Source: a virus. Taken from it: a stretch of DNA of 23,227 nt. Shown here in pieces: positions 1 through 7,923 of the stretch (its first letter is position 1; every line of letters begins with the position of its first letter). The stretch covers positions 1 through 23,227 of IMG/VR virus record IMGVR_UViG_3300037264_000391; one strand, written 5' to 3'. The notes below the pieces were generated by a model. That model searched no databases. It was not told the DNA's origin and worked only from the letters and a program-made list of their open reading frames with translations. The translations under genes were made by a program, and so were the position numbers.

Positions 1-91
1 TCGTAGAGGCAGCCTGCCCGAACGCATGAATGCCAATCTCCGAAGGACGGAGGCTATCGACCGGGCTTTCGTACTGGCGAATGTTGGGCAT
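1..91 (-). CDS. internal virion protein, N-terminal fragment (runs off left edge)
   Basis: Thirty codons are visible, starting at the ATG at 91-89, which overlaps the TGA of the preceding gene as TGATG. An AAGGCGG ribosome binding site lies about 9 bases upstream. The peptide begins MPNIRQYESPVDSLRPSEIG. The pattern (short polar start, YESPV, then LRPSEIG and an alanine-rich stretch) is one I associate with the start of large internal virion or pore/transglycosylase proteins encoded after the tail genes of podoviruses. Position after the S74 ejection-type protein supports that. The rest is outside the window, so the domain content is unknown. Confidence 0.6.
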   Translation of the reverse strand, partial: MPNIRQYESPVDSLRPSEIGIHAFGQAAST

Positions 92-807
92 CACCGCACC
101 GCCTTTTCATAATCGACGCGCTTGAAGCCATCCTCACCCATAGCCACTGCCTCAGGCCGAAGCTGCTCCACTTCGTCCGCCATCATGCCGACCCGGACGG
201 TATCTTCGCCCACGAGCCGATACTTATAGAAAGACAGGCCGTTGAATGCAGTGCCGACCCGAACCACGTCCACCTTGAGGCCGCGATCTGAGAACATGAA
301 GGCCGCCGCGCCAATACCGATTGCGCCCTTGAGCAAGCTGCCCCACCCACCAAGTTCGGCAGCGGACGCGGCACTCTCGGCCGCCTGTGCTTGAGCATCC
401 ATCGCGAACGCCTGTTGCATGTAGGCGTTCTCCTGGATGTGGCCCTGAAGATCAATCAGCCCCTTGGCAAGCGCACCCTGCGCGGTGCTGTCGCGCAACA
501 GATCGAGAGCGGTGCCCGAGGCCGCGAAGCCCGCCCCGGCTACGTCCGCTTGCTGACCGCCGATTGCCTTGTAGATTTTCCGGCCTTCCTGAAACTCCTG
601 GATGTCAGCGGAAACCTTCGCCAGCGTAGCATTCTCGCGCGCGAGCCCGGCGCCCTGCCGATAGAACCCGGCCGACGCCCGGTTGCCTTTGGCGAGTTCC
701 CAACTCCCGAAGGCTCCGAAGATGTCGCCCACGGCTCCGCCGATGCCAGCAAAATTCACTGGTCCACCGCCAAAGCCACCACCCATATTCATGCCTTCGC
801 TTGCCAT
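91..807 (-). CDS. ejection/internal virion-type protein with C-terminal peptidase S74 domain
   Basis: A 238-aa protein. Residues 1-40 are glycine-rich; about 40-165 is an alanine/glutamine-rich helical region like small internal virion (DNA ejection) proteins of podoviruses, ending in a hydrophobic glycine/alanine stretch (about 155-171). Residues 172-235 fit the intramolecular chaperone/peptidase S74 domain: FSDRGLKVDV at 172-181 carries the Ser173 and Lys178 of the SDxRLK self-cleavage motif, followed by YKYRL and VGMMADEVEQLRPEAV. In the S74 family the domain helps a trimer fold and then cuts itself off before the serine. Glycine replaces the usual arginine at 176. The start has an AGGATAAG site just upstream and follows the tail nozzle gene by one base. 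Family assignment of the N-terminal part is inference. Confidence 0.72.
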   Translation of the reverse strand: MASEGMNMGGGFGGGPVNFAGIGGAVGDIFGAFGSWELAKGNRASAGFYRQGAGLARENATLAKVSADIQEFQEGRKIYKAIGGQQADVAGAGFAASGTALDLLRDSTAQGALAKGLIDLQGHIQENAYMQQAFAMDAQAQAAESAASAAELGGWGSLLKGAIGIGAAAFMFSDRGLKVDVVRVGTAFNGLSFYKYRLVGEDTVRVGMMADEVEQLRPEAVAMGEDGFKRVDYEKAVR

Positions 808-808
808 A

Positions 809-3800
809 TCACTTATCCTGTGTCACCTGAAAGCCACCCACCGCGCACACTATCGCCGGGTACGGCCGGGTCACTTCCCAACAAATCTGCCCGTCCATAT
901 CGTTATCACCGGAGAGCGGTTCGGTCCACATCCCCGAAAACAATTCGGTTTTCTCATAAACAGTCCCGCCGGCCGTCTTGAATAGAGCGGGCTTCAAGTT
1001 GGTGAAGCTGGTCCCGAACTTGATGCCCTTGCGGATGCAGTTCTGAAGCAAGGCCGCATAATGATGCACGCGACGGGTCTTGCCGAAGCCCGGCCCGGCC
1101 TGCGTACCGACATCCTTCGGATCAACCGGCCGCAGCAGTTGGCCACGGGATGTATAAGTGAACCCGACAATGCACGGGATCGTCAGGGCGCCACTGTCAA
1201 TCGGGCATTCCAAGTCTCCAAAGTCAACCAGATCATTCGTAGTCGCGGAAAGATGCGCGAAGGTGAACAGGTGCCGATCGTCCGTTGCATTGGCCACAGT
1301 GGTCGCGGATGCGAGCGGTACATCGCAGTACCCGCCTTCAACGAGGTAGTCACCGCAATCCAGACCCGCGGCGAAAACTGTCACCTTCTTGCCGTTCAAA
1401 TTCCAGAGCCCCCAAAAGCGAATGTAAACGATACTGGAAACCGTGACCGTTTCTCCGGTGATCGGGACGATTGCATCGTCGAGGAATGCGGCAGCCGTTA
1501 GCAGATCGTCTTCCTCGAACATCGTGCCGGCCAACTCGACGTGCCGGATGCTGGTCCCGAGGTCATTCGACACGATAGCCAAGGTATCGAGATTGCCGTC
1601 GATCGACGGACCAACAGCGATGCTTTCGACTTCGCGGTCAGACCCGAGGGTGTGCTGGTGCCATGCCCGGAAATCGGGCTGATCCTCGGAACGCATCCGC
1701 ACACGGCGGTAGGTGCAGCCACTCAGACCACCGTTACCATCGCGCAGCCACACGACCGGCGCCAATTCTTCCTGGTATGCAATCTCCTCGACCCCGTACC
1801 GGGTGACGTGCTTGGCGAACTCCGTCAAGTTCGGGCCGTAGTATTTTCCCGAATAAGCGTCCGCCAGATACTCCATGATCCGGCGCTTGAGTTTCTGAAC
1901 GAACACAGTCGTCAATCCAGTCTTAACGGGCTCGATATTGGCGCAGCCGTAGTTGGTCATACGGTGGGCCTGGATACTAGTCGGGCTCAGAATGTTGTTG
2001 TTGTTGCTCGCGTGAACGAGAACTTCTCCGCCTTGTGTTCCGCAGACGAGCCCTTGAAGACCCGGCTTCATCCAGAAAATATCATTCTTGTCCTCGAAAT
2101 TGAACGTATACGAGATCGCGTTGTTGTCTGCGACCGCGCCCGAAGGATCGGTCGGGGCCATCTCAACTTCGTCGGCTACTGCTCCGCTCGTTGTGCTTCG
2201 GTCGATAACACCGTTCGATTTGGAACCATCAATCCGATTTTGCACCAACCCGGAAAGCCACAGCCGCCCTTCGTGCCACGCCCCGCAACGCGGCCAGCCA
2301 GTCGTGTCGCTATAGACCCCAAGGCGCCATGTTCGAACGGCCGATGTATAGAGCAGTGGGTCCCCGAGAAGCTGCACGGAGACGCCGGAACCCGCCGCGC
2401 CGATTGAAGTATAGAACTGAACTTCCGAACACCCCACCAACCAGTTTGAAATAGAACTTTCGATCTCAACCCAAACGTAATTCCACGTTGTTACTGTATC
2501 AGTCGAAGTAATTGTCCGAGGACCACCAGAAACGTACCCGGCCTCCGAAAATGGTCCCGTGGTCCCGAGTAAAGTTCCATCAGACGGCGATGAAGGCGCA
2601 GTTGCTTTTGCTCGCAGCCTAAGTGTTATCGTCAAGGATTGATCGACGAAAGCCTCCTCCGAAAAAGCAAACGAAAAACCATAATCGGATGTCGGGTACA
2701 CAGTAGCCGAACCAATAGCTTGCGCGGAAGCACCAGAATAATTTTTCCCGACATACGAATTTGTCCCACCCCCATCCTCACGGGCAGCCTGTTCGATATT
2801 TTGGCTTGTGTTGCCATCAAAACAAGCGGCAAGACCACCTTTCGCAGTCATATTACCAATGTTCACGGACCCCGCCAAGTCCTGCGCGATAAGACCTGAA
2901 GTCGAAAGCGCAGTTATCCGCCCCCAAGTCCAACGAGCCGCGGATGGATTAAGCACCCAAGTCGTCGTCTTCAAGCCCGGCTGGTTCGGGTTCACGTCCC
3001 CCGCGGAAGGGGTCGCACCCGTCATCGAAATCAAAGCCGTCCAATACAAATCCGCGAAAGACACTACGTTGCCGGCAGTGTAAGAAGTTTCTGACACCCA
3101 CAGTGGCGGCTCCGAAAACAACCGCACAAGTCGTCCAATGTCCGTCGCTACAAACCCTTCTTCGGCAACCGCAACACCCGGCGTCACAACTTCCCAAAAA
3201 GTAGCCGAAGACGAGGGGGTATTGCCCTGGTTTTCATCTACAAGCGACTGATAATGGACACCGCTGGCAGTCACGAAATCACCCTCGTCATACGCTGTCG
3301 CTGCAACGTAAGTTTGGAATGACAAGGACAAGTTCGTAATGCCTGTTAAAGCATCTGGCGTAATCCAGGACCCTTCAATCGGGTCAAGATAGGGGCCGTC
3401 CTTAAACCTTACAGCAGCCAAAGCAACGACTTCCGCAATGCCCGGATCATCAAATGGCGTGATGTCGAGAATTTGAGGAGCCACTTCACCATGCAAAAGA
3501 ACCGCGTGGTCCCCCGTCTGGATCGCTCGGATATCTTGCCATTTCTCGTCATCGTAGCTCGTAGCCGTATCGACCACACGAGCAACACGGAGGTCCGACC
3601 CGGTAAGCGAAATTGTACTGAAGGCATAGAGAACGTGCGTGATCGGGTCCGCGAGCGAGAAAGTCGTCGTAGACAGAACCACCAATTCGAACTGGCGACC
3701 CCCAAAAATCTTGAACGCCAGCTTGGTCGCCGCATCCCCGAAGATAAATTGCACAACATCCCCGCTCGCCCAACCATGCGCGGTCGTCGTGGTGATGACA

Positions 3801-4129
3801 TTGGTAGCCGCGGTCGTCACGACTTGGTTATCCGCCCCCACAACAAGGTTCCGACCATTGAACAAGCGCAAGTGGCTGTCAGTGAACTCCAGATTATAAG
3901 GCTGTGCTTCCGAAAGAACATGTGGGATCACGCGCCCCGCCGCCCCCTCTCGGGTAGGCGCCGCAAGCCGGAAGCCCGACCGGCGCACCCACGAACCCTC
4001 CTCAACCGGGTAGCCATTGAGACACGTCCCCATCGCCCGTTTGTAGTCGGGATGGTCCATCCGGCCCTGAGCAAGTTTACTCCAGAGGCCGCCGAGGAAA
4101 GATGTCTGAACCCACGAGCCCAACCCCAT
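809..4129 (-). CDS. tail tubular protein B / nozzle-like tail protein with inserted binding modules
   Basis: An 1106-aa tail protein, the largest gene here. The N-terminus (MGLGSWVQTSFLGGLWSKLAQ, then LNGYPVEEGSWVRRSGFRL at 38-55 and VIPHVLSEAQPYNLEF at 67-82) has the pattern of nozzle/tail-tube B proteins of podoviruses: 'N.yp...G...RRpG..f', then 'liPf.fs..q.Y.Lef'. Residues 272-317 and 343-394 are two short modules of the pattern aromatic-Y-x-x-G-x-x-V...Y-x-S...P...FW, resembling carbohydrate-binding module 5/12. Residues about 430-590 look like an inserted beta-sandwich (CFDGN...SYVGKNYSG...ATVYPTSDYGFSF). The following half returns to the tail protein core. Start 4129 has GAGG 8 bases upstream and sits one base after the TTPA stop. 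Expected to form the distal short-tail tube. Distant paralogues differ much, so the exact name is moderately certain. Confidence 0.75.
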   Translation of the reverse strand: MGLGSWVQTSFLGGLWSKLAQGRMDHPDYKRAMGTCLNGYPVEEGSWVRRSGFRLAAPTREGAAGRVIPHVLSEAQPYNLEFTDSHLRLFNGRNLVVGADNQVVTTAATNVITTTTAHGWASGDVVQFIFGDAATKLAFKIFGGRQFELVVLSTTTFSLADPITHVLYAFSTISLTGSDLRVARVVDTATSYDDEKWQDIRAIQTGDHAVLLHGEVAPQILDITPFDDPGIAEVVALAAVRFKDGPYLDPIEGSWITPDALTGITNLSLSFQTYVAATAYDEGDFVTASGVHYQSLVDENQGNTPSSSATFWEVVTPGVAVAEEGFVATDIGRLVRLFSEPPLWVSETSYTAGNVVSFADLYWTALISMTGATPSAGDVNPNQPGLKTTTWVLNPSAARWTWGRITALSTSGLIAQDLAGSVNIGNMTAKGGLAACFDGNTSQNIEQAAREDGGGTNSYVGKNYSGASAQAIGSATVYPTSDYGFSFAFSEEAFVDQSLTITLRLRAKATAPSSPSDGTLLGTTGPFSEAGYVSGGPRTITSTDTVTTWNYVWVEIESSISNWLVGCSEVQFYTSIGAAGSGVSVQLLGDPLLYTSAVRTWRLGVYSDTTGWPRCGAWHEGRLWLSGLVQNRIDGSKSNGVIDRSTTSGAVADEVEMAPTDPSGAVADNNAISYTFNFEDKNDIFWMKPGLQGLVCGTQGGEVLVHASNNNNILSPTSIQAHRMTNYGCANIEPVKTGLTTVFVQKLKRRIMEYLADAYSGKYYGPNLTEFAKHVTRYGVEEIAYQEELAPVVWLRDGNGGLSGCTYRRVRMRSEDQPDFRAWHQHTLGSDREVESIAVGPSIDGNLDTLAIVSNDLGTSIRHVELAGTMFEEDDLLTAAAFLDDAIVPITGETVTVSSIVYIRFWGLWNLNGKKVTVFAAGLDCGDYLVEGGYCDVPLASATTVANATDDRHLFTFAHLSATTNDLVDFGDLECPIDSGALTIPCIVGFTYTSRGQLLRPVDPKDVGTQAGPGFGKTRRVHHYAALLQNCIRKGIKFGTSFTNLKPALFKTAGGTVYEKTELFSGMWTEPLSGDNDMDGQICWEVTRPYPAIVCAVGGFQVTQDK

Positions 4130-4130
4130 G

Positions 4131-5405
4131 TCAGTACCTCGCGGTCAGATAGTCGTCTTCCGGGGGTTCTTCCGCCCCGATTTCGATTGCATTCACCGTC
4201 CGTGCTTCGCCCATGAAAACCTTGTACTGCCCTTCGATCTTCGACAACTTGGTCACGGATTGCGTAATCGGCTCACAGACCGCCATCGCAATCCGGCACG
4301 CCAGCCCCTCGATGAACATGTCGTCCATCGCCTGCACGTCCACAACATCCGCCACAAAGCGTGCCATAACCGGGCCGGGCTCACTGGAGACGAAGAAGTT
4401 TCCTTCCAGGTCCCAATCGCGATACCAGTTTCCGCCACCCGCCCCGAGTGGCGAATACGAGCCCGCCTTCGGGTCCTGCGCGGCCATACGAAGGAAACCC
4501 GCCGGGAGCCGGTAGGCATTGCGGGTGATCGCCTGAGACGAGGGGCCTGAGCCGATCGGGTAGAAGTGGTTGATGCTCGTCATAGCCGCGAACAGCGGCA
4601 GCCAAGTCGTAGCTGAAGTTTGGATCGTGGGGGTCTTCGCCCACGCGGACGCGATGTTAGTGGCCGTCCAGTGGACGCCCAAATTCCCAACCGGATCGTT
4701 GCCGGTGTTGGAGCCCGCGACGGAAGTGTATTTGTAGCCATCCGAGCCCGTCACAGCATCCGACGCCGCATAAATTGCCGTCTCGTCCCAATCGGTCGCC
4801 GCCACAGCCGGGGTCGTCCCGATGTTGAACTCGATCAGGCTGCGCCAGTTGAAGCCGCCTGACGAAACCACATCGTCCTTGTTGTAAGTCGTGGTCGCAA
4901 CATAAGCCGTCGCGGTCGAAGGCACATCATCGTTGCCGCCCTCGCGCGACATGTAGATGACAAAGCTGCCCGCATTCGTGCCCGCCTTATAGACGAGTTC
5001 GCCCGCACTGTAAGTGAGGGTACTGTCGTAGAGGCTGACCGTCATCGGGCCGAAATACTGGTCCCACGCCGAGGTCGTGGCCGGATCGCTGGCCAGATTG
5101 GCGGCAACCCGCGAAACCCACAGGACGCCGTTCTCGTCCTTGACAATCGAGCCCACGGAATAGGTAACTTCCGTGTCCCATTCATCGGGATCGAGGATCA
5201 TAGTCGTGGTGTCGATGGCCCGCAAGATCACGCGACGGATCGAGAACCGCCAAGTGTTGCGGCGAAGTTCTGGCCGGCGCAATTTGTCGTAAGCGAATGC
5301 GGTCAGCGTATTTTTCTTGCTGTCCTCGGAGACGCTTTCTATCGGGTCCTGCCCGACATGAAAGAGCGCACGGTTAGCCACATCGAGGCTATCGAGAAAA
5401 GGCAT
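4131..5405 (-). CDS. tail tubular protein A-like (gp11/gatekeeper-like) with four inserted ~41-aa modules
   Basis: A 424-aa protein. Residues 1-62 (DVANRALFHVGQDPI, then AYDKLRRPELRRNTWRFSIRR) match the start of T7 gp11-like tail tubular A/gatekeeper proteins, which join portal and nozzle. The C-terminal third (YRLPAGFLRMAAQDP, EGNFFVSSEPGPVMARFVAD, then a helical tail) matches the conserved second half. Between them lie four tandem modules at about 76-118, 126-167, 168-208 and 209-249, each with Y-x-x-G/D-x-x-V, a central aromatic-x-S and a proline-containing W/aromatic ending, like carbohydrate-binding module 5/12. The insertion more than doubles the usual length (about 200 residues). Start 5405 has AGAGGA 8 bases upstream. 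Encoded immediately before the nozzle gene, as is usual. Confidence 0.82.
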   Translation of the reverse strand: MPFLDSLDVANRALFHVGQDPIESVSEDSKKNTLTAFAYDKLRRPELRRNTWRFSIRRVILRAIDTTTMILDPDEWDTEVTYSVGSIVKDENGVLWVSRVAANLASDPATTSAWDQYFGPMTVSLYDSTLTYSAGELVYKAGTNAGSFVIYMSREGGNDDVPSTATAYVATTTYNKDDVVSSGGFNWRSLIEFNIGTTPAVAATDWDETAIYAASDAVTGSDGYKYTSVAGSNTGNDPVGNLGVHWTATNIASAWAKTPTIQTSATTWLPLFAAMTSINHFYPIGSGPSSQAITRNAYRLPAGFLRMAAQDPKAGSYSPLGAGGGNWYRDWDLEGNFFVSSEPGPVMARFVADVVDVQAMDDMFIEGLACRIAMAVCEPITQSVTKLSKIEGQYKVFMGEARTVNAIEIGAEEPPEDDYLTARY

Positions 5406-5408
5406 GGG

Positions 5409-6179
5409 TCAGTCCTCTAGTGTAGGCGCCGCAGAACGACGCTGCTGGAGGGTCGGGGCATCCGACCTACGCTGGCCAAGAACCGGGTCAACTAGCCTGT
5501 TTGCCTGGAGAGCCGGGCTAACACTGCGGTTCTGTGAAAGAACCGGGTCAGCGTGTCGGCGGGACATAAGACGCGGAATGACGTGCCGGCGCTGGAGAAA
5601 GCGCGACAGAATACTACCACGAGCCAGGATCGCAGACAAGCCCGTAAATACATAGGCTCCGACCGCATGGGCAAACGAAATAGCTTTGTAGGCCGCCTGT
5701 CCGGTGAGGGTATAAGCGCCTACCGCACTGGCCCGGCTAATCTTCTGGAAAGTTGCAATCCCGGTGAAAGCATAAGTCCCCACTGCACTCGCCCGAGATA
5801 TGTGCTGGAAAGCCGCCATCCCCGTGAGAGCGTAAGTGCCGAGGGCCGCGACAATTGTATAGCCTTTCCGAAGAATAGCGTCCTGTCCGGTGAGGGTATA
5901 AGCGCCTACCGCACTGGCCCGGCTAATCTTCTGGAGGGCCGCAAGCCCGGTCAGAGCATACGTCCCGAGTGTCGCGACGATCGTATAACCTTTCCGAAGG
6001 GTCGCATCCTGCCCGGTCAAAGCATAAGTGCCCAAGGCAGCAGTTTTCGTAATTTTCTGGAGGGCCGCAAGCCCGGTCAAAGCATACGTTCCCAACTCAG
6101 CCGCGAGTGTGTATGCAACTGTTCCGCCCGGAAGTTCTGAAAAAGCTGCTTCAGAAAAAGCCGTGTGACCGAAAGACAT
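5409..6179 (-). CDS. repeat protein: eight G-x-Y-x-L/F-T-G repeats and a 10-residue C-terminal repeat
   Basis: A 256-aa protein of unknown function made almost wholly of repeats. Residues about 25-190 hold eight units of 20-22 residues, each with a core such as LGTYALTG or VGAYTLTG followed by LAALQKISRASA or QDAILRKGYTIVAA; the two linker types partly alternate. I recall GSYALTG-type repeats in phage and prophage tail-region proteins, but know of no proven function. The last ~60 residues form a second, basic repeat of ten residues (L-x-x-R-R-x-x-x-P-x, about six copies, ending APTLED). GGAG lies 6 bases before the start. Position between fibre-type genes and tail tubular A suggests a virion or adhesion role. 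The DNA repeats make copy-number change by recombination likely. Confidence 0.75.
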   Translation of the reverse strand: MSFGHTAFSEAAFSELPGGTVAYTLAAELGTYALTGLAALQKITKTAALGTYALTGQDATLRKGYTIVATLGTYALTGLAALQKISRASAVGAYTLTGQDAILRKGYTIVAALGTYALTGMAAFQHISRASAVGTYAFTGIATFQKISRASAVGAYTLTGQAAYKAISFAHAVGAYVFTGLSAILARGSILSRFLQRRHVIPRLMSRRHADPVLSQNRSVSPALQANRLVDPVLGQRRSDAPTLQQRRSAAPTLED

Positions 6180-6182
6180 GGC

Positions 6183-6668
6183 TCACTCCATCAATTCAGT
6201 CGGCCACAATATCTTCAGTTCCTCCGGTGTCTGCACTTGCTCCAAATCAAATGTTTGTGGCAAATTTCGCAAAGTCTCGCGTCCAGCCTCAATTTGGTCG
6301 GCCAAAGTAATTTGTTTCCGCCCTACCGCCTTCATGTATTCCCGATCCAGAACCTCAAGTTTCGCATTACGCGCTTGGCGAATGCGGTTCATGTGGATCG
6401 ACCGAGCTTTCGGCATACTCACAGACACCCGAGAACCATCCGTCTCCCAAGCATTGCGAAAATCGCGATCGTGGTGAGGCAACTCATCGTGTTCGCATTC
6501 ATGGACATTAACCGCGTCTTTCAGTTGCCAGTCGTTTCTCTCGTACACGTGCGCCCAATACGCCTTCTCGGTTAGCGGACCAAGAATACGCTCAAGATGT
6601 TCCTTTGGCGCGGGCAGGATGAACGACATTCCTCCGTCAGGTCGAGTGAAGCAGATAACTTTATTCAT
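6183..6668 (-). CDS. conserved phage protein after tail appendage gene, function unknown
   Basis: A 161-aa soluble protein. I chose the ATG at 6668, which overlaps the previous TGA as TGATG and has GGAGA 7 bases upstream; a GTG one codon earlier is possible. The first half is mixed (MNKVICFTRPDGGMSFILPA, then DFRNAWETDGSRVSVSMPKA). The second half is a charged helical region (about 95-150) beginning MPKARSIHMNRIRQARNAKL. Similar two-part proteins (an RDAWE-type segment followed by 'MPKAREIHR..iR..R...L..LD..Y') commonly follow tail fibre genes in proteobacterial phages. Whether they assemble fibres or belong to the virion is not known to me. Confidence 0.65.
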   Translation of the reverse strand: MNKVICFTRPDGGMSFILPAPKEHLERILGPLTEKAYWAHVYERNDWQLKDAVNVHECEHDELPHHDRDFRNAWETDGSRVSVSMPKARSIHMNRIRQARNAKLEVLDREYMKAVGRKQITLADQIEAGRETLRNLPQTFDLEQVQTPEELKILWPTELME

Positions 6669-7450
6669 CACTGGTCTCCGAACATAGCAACGTGATTTTT
6701 AGTCGGATCGGCAAGAGACATACTTGCAGGCACACCAGCAGAACCGATAATCCTGACTTGTATTAGTCTGATTACACCTGCGGCCTTAGCGGTCGCTGTA
6801 GAAAAAGCCGGTGCTACGAGGAGGTCGTCTGTCGGCGCATCATAGGAGGTTGATACGGCAACATAGTTTGCAGAAGAAAAATCTGTCGCAATCGTCAGCG
6901 TCCAGTCGCCCGCCCCATTGTCTGTAATCGAAGTCATATTATATGACGCATCAATCGTCGTCGTAGTGCCCCACACAACCCAACACTTCGCGGCGCTTGG
7001 GTGGTAATGCTGGCGACCGGGAGTGACTGCCCTAGCCACATCCGTCCCGGTTTCCATTTCGGACTGGACCGCAAGTTCAATTGCGCCACTAGCCGTATCG
7101 GATGCTGCCGGTAGATCAGCGGCCAGAACAAGCTCACCAATCGCTCGGAATTTACCGGCCGGAAGATTGACCCACAGTGTTCGAGTACCGGCGCCCCAAT
7201 TTACCGCGGCGCCCGCATTCGAAGATGCCAAGATCGTTGTACGAGCTAGGGTATCAGGAGCCGCATCCGTAACAGTCCCGAGCCCAACTTCCCAATCGGT
7301 CCCGTCCGTCGCAGCGTAATAGCAAGTGTTCCCCGTTCCGATACCTGCAACGAAAGTACGAAAGCCTGTCGCCGCTCCCACGAGATTGTAGGTGCCCGTG
7401 CCAGTAGTGGTTGAGGTTTCCTTAACCCGATCCGCATGAACCAGTGCCAT
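6668..7450 (-). CDS. tail fibre/appendage protein
   Basis: A 260-aa protein. Residues 1-100 (DRVKETSTTTGTGTYNLVGA, WEVGLGTVTDAAPDTLART, LASSNAGAAVNWGAGTRTLW) match a widespread N-terminal module of phage tail fibre and appendage proteins, thought to be a beta-rich attachment domain. The rest (about 150-260) is threonine/alanine-rich with short beta-type segments and would be the exposed part. AGGA lies about 10 bases before the start. Located with the other adhesion-type genes, downstream (in transcript order) of a 138-aa structural protein. Receptor unknown. Confidence 0.7.
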   Translation of the reverse strand: MALVHADRVKETSTTTGTGTYNLVGAATGFRTFVAGIGTGNTCYYAATDGTDWEVGLGTVTDAAPDTLARTTILASSNAGAAVNWGAGTRTLWVNLPAGKFRAIGELVLAADLPAASDTASGAIELAVQSEMETGTDVARAVTPGRQHYHPSAAKCWVVWGTTTTIDASYNMTSITDNGAGDWTLTIATDFSSANYVAVSTSYDAPTDDLLVAPAFSTATAKAAGVIRLIQVRIIGSAGVPASMSLADPTKNHVAMFGDQ

Positions 7451-7460
7451 AGCGTCATTC

Positions 7461-7877
7461 CTACGCTATAGTGAGGACGCCCGTGGCCGCGTCGAAGTCA
7501 ACCGTGAACGTGTCGCCGTTCGCCAGCGTGACCGGCGTACCGTAATCCCACCACCCGATCAATTCGTCGTTCGTGGCCGTATCGTTATACAGAACGGCGT
7601 ATTGGAATGGGCCAACCGCACCTGTCGCCGTGAACACTACATCAGCCAAGACGAGCTTGTAGGTGCCGGAAGTCTGCGCTGAAGACGAGATTGAGGCCGC
7701 GGTGCCACCAGTCGTGTAGCCGTTGCCGTTCGCGATCTGCGTGATGTTCGCGAGCACGGTGTTCGTGTTGACCGGCAACGTATTCGAGAGGGCGACCTTG
7801 AGCGTATCCGACCCGAGATTGTGCGCCTTCTCGGCCAGAAGCTCAACAAAGGACTGAAATTTGTTATACGACGCCAT
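7461..7877 (-). CDS. putative virion/tail-associated protein
   Basis: A 138-aa beta-rich protein beginning MASYNKFQSFVELLAEKAHN, then LKVALSNTLPVNTNTVLANI and YAVLYNDTATNDELIGWWDY. This pattern (short amphipathic start, 'LKVALSNT.P...nt', a Y.vLYNDT segment, C-terminal VDFDAATGVLTIA) is common in phage structural gene clusters, next to capsid or fibre genes, with no defined role. An AGAGGG site precedes the ATG. It is the first gene after the stable hairpin at 7896-7917, so its expression may be uncoupled from the genes before it. Confidence 0.65.
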   Translation of the reverse strand: MASYNKFQSFVELLAEKAHNLGSDTLKVALSNTLPVNTNTVLANITQIANGNGYTTGGTAASISSSAQTSGTYKLVLADVVFTATGAVGPFQYAVLYNDTATNDELIGWWDYGTPVTLANGDTFTVDFDAATGVLTIA

Positions 7878-7895
7878 CGGAGCCCTCTAAGGAAG

Positions 7896-7917
7896 AACGG
7901 GGGCCGAAGCCCCCGTT
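7896..7917 (-). terminator. very stable 9-bp hairpin with cUUCGg loop
   Basis: Perfect inverted repeat AACGGGGGC / GCCCCCGTT around a 4-base loop. On the minus-strand RNA the loop reads UUCG closed by C-G, the extra-stable tetraloop. It lies in the 46-base gap after the stop of the gene at 7924-8622. The RNA continues CUUCCUUAG, only partly U-rich, so it may be a weak or partial terminator or an mRNA 3'-end stabiliser that lets capsid-region transcripts exceed tail transcripts. On the plus strand the hairpin is followed by TTTT-less G, so only the minus direction is relevant. Confidence 0.6.
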
Positions 7918-7923
7918 TTGGGA

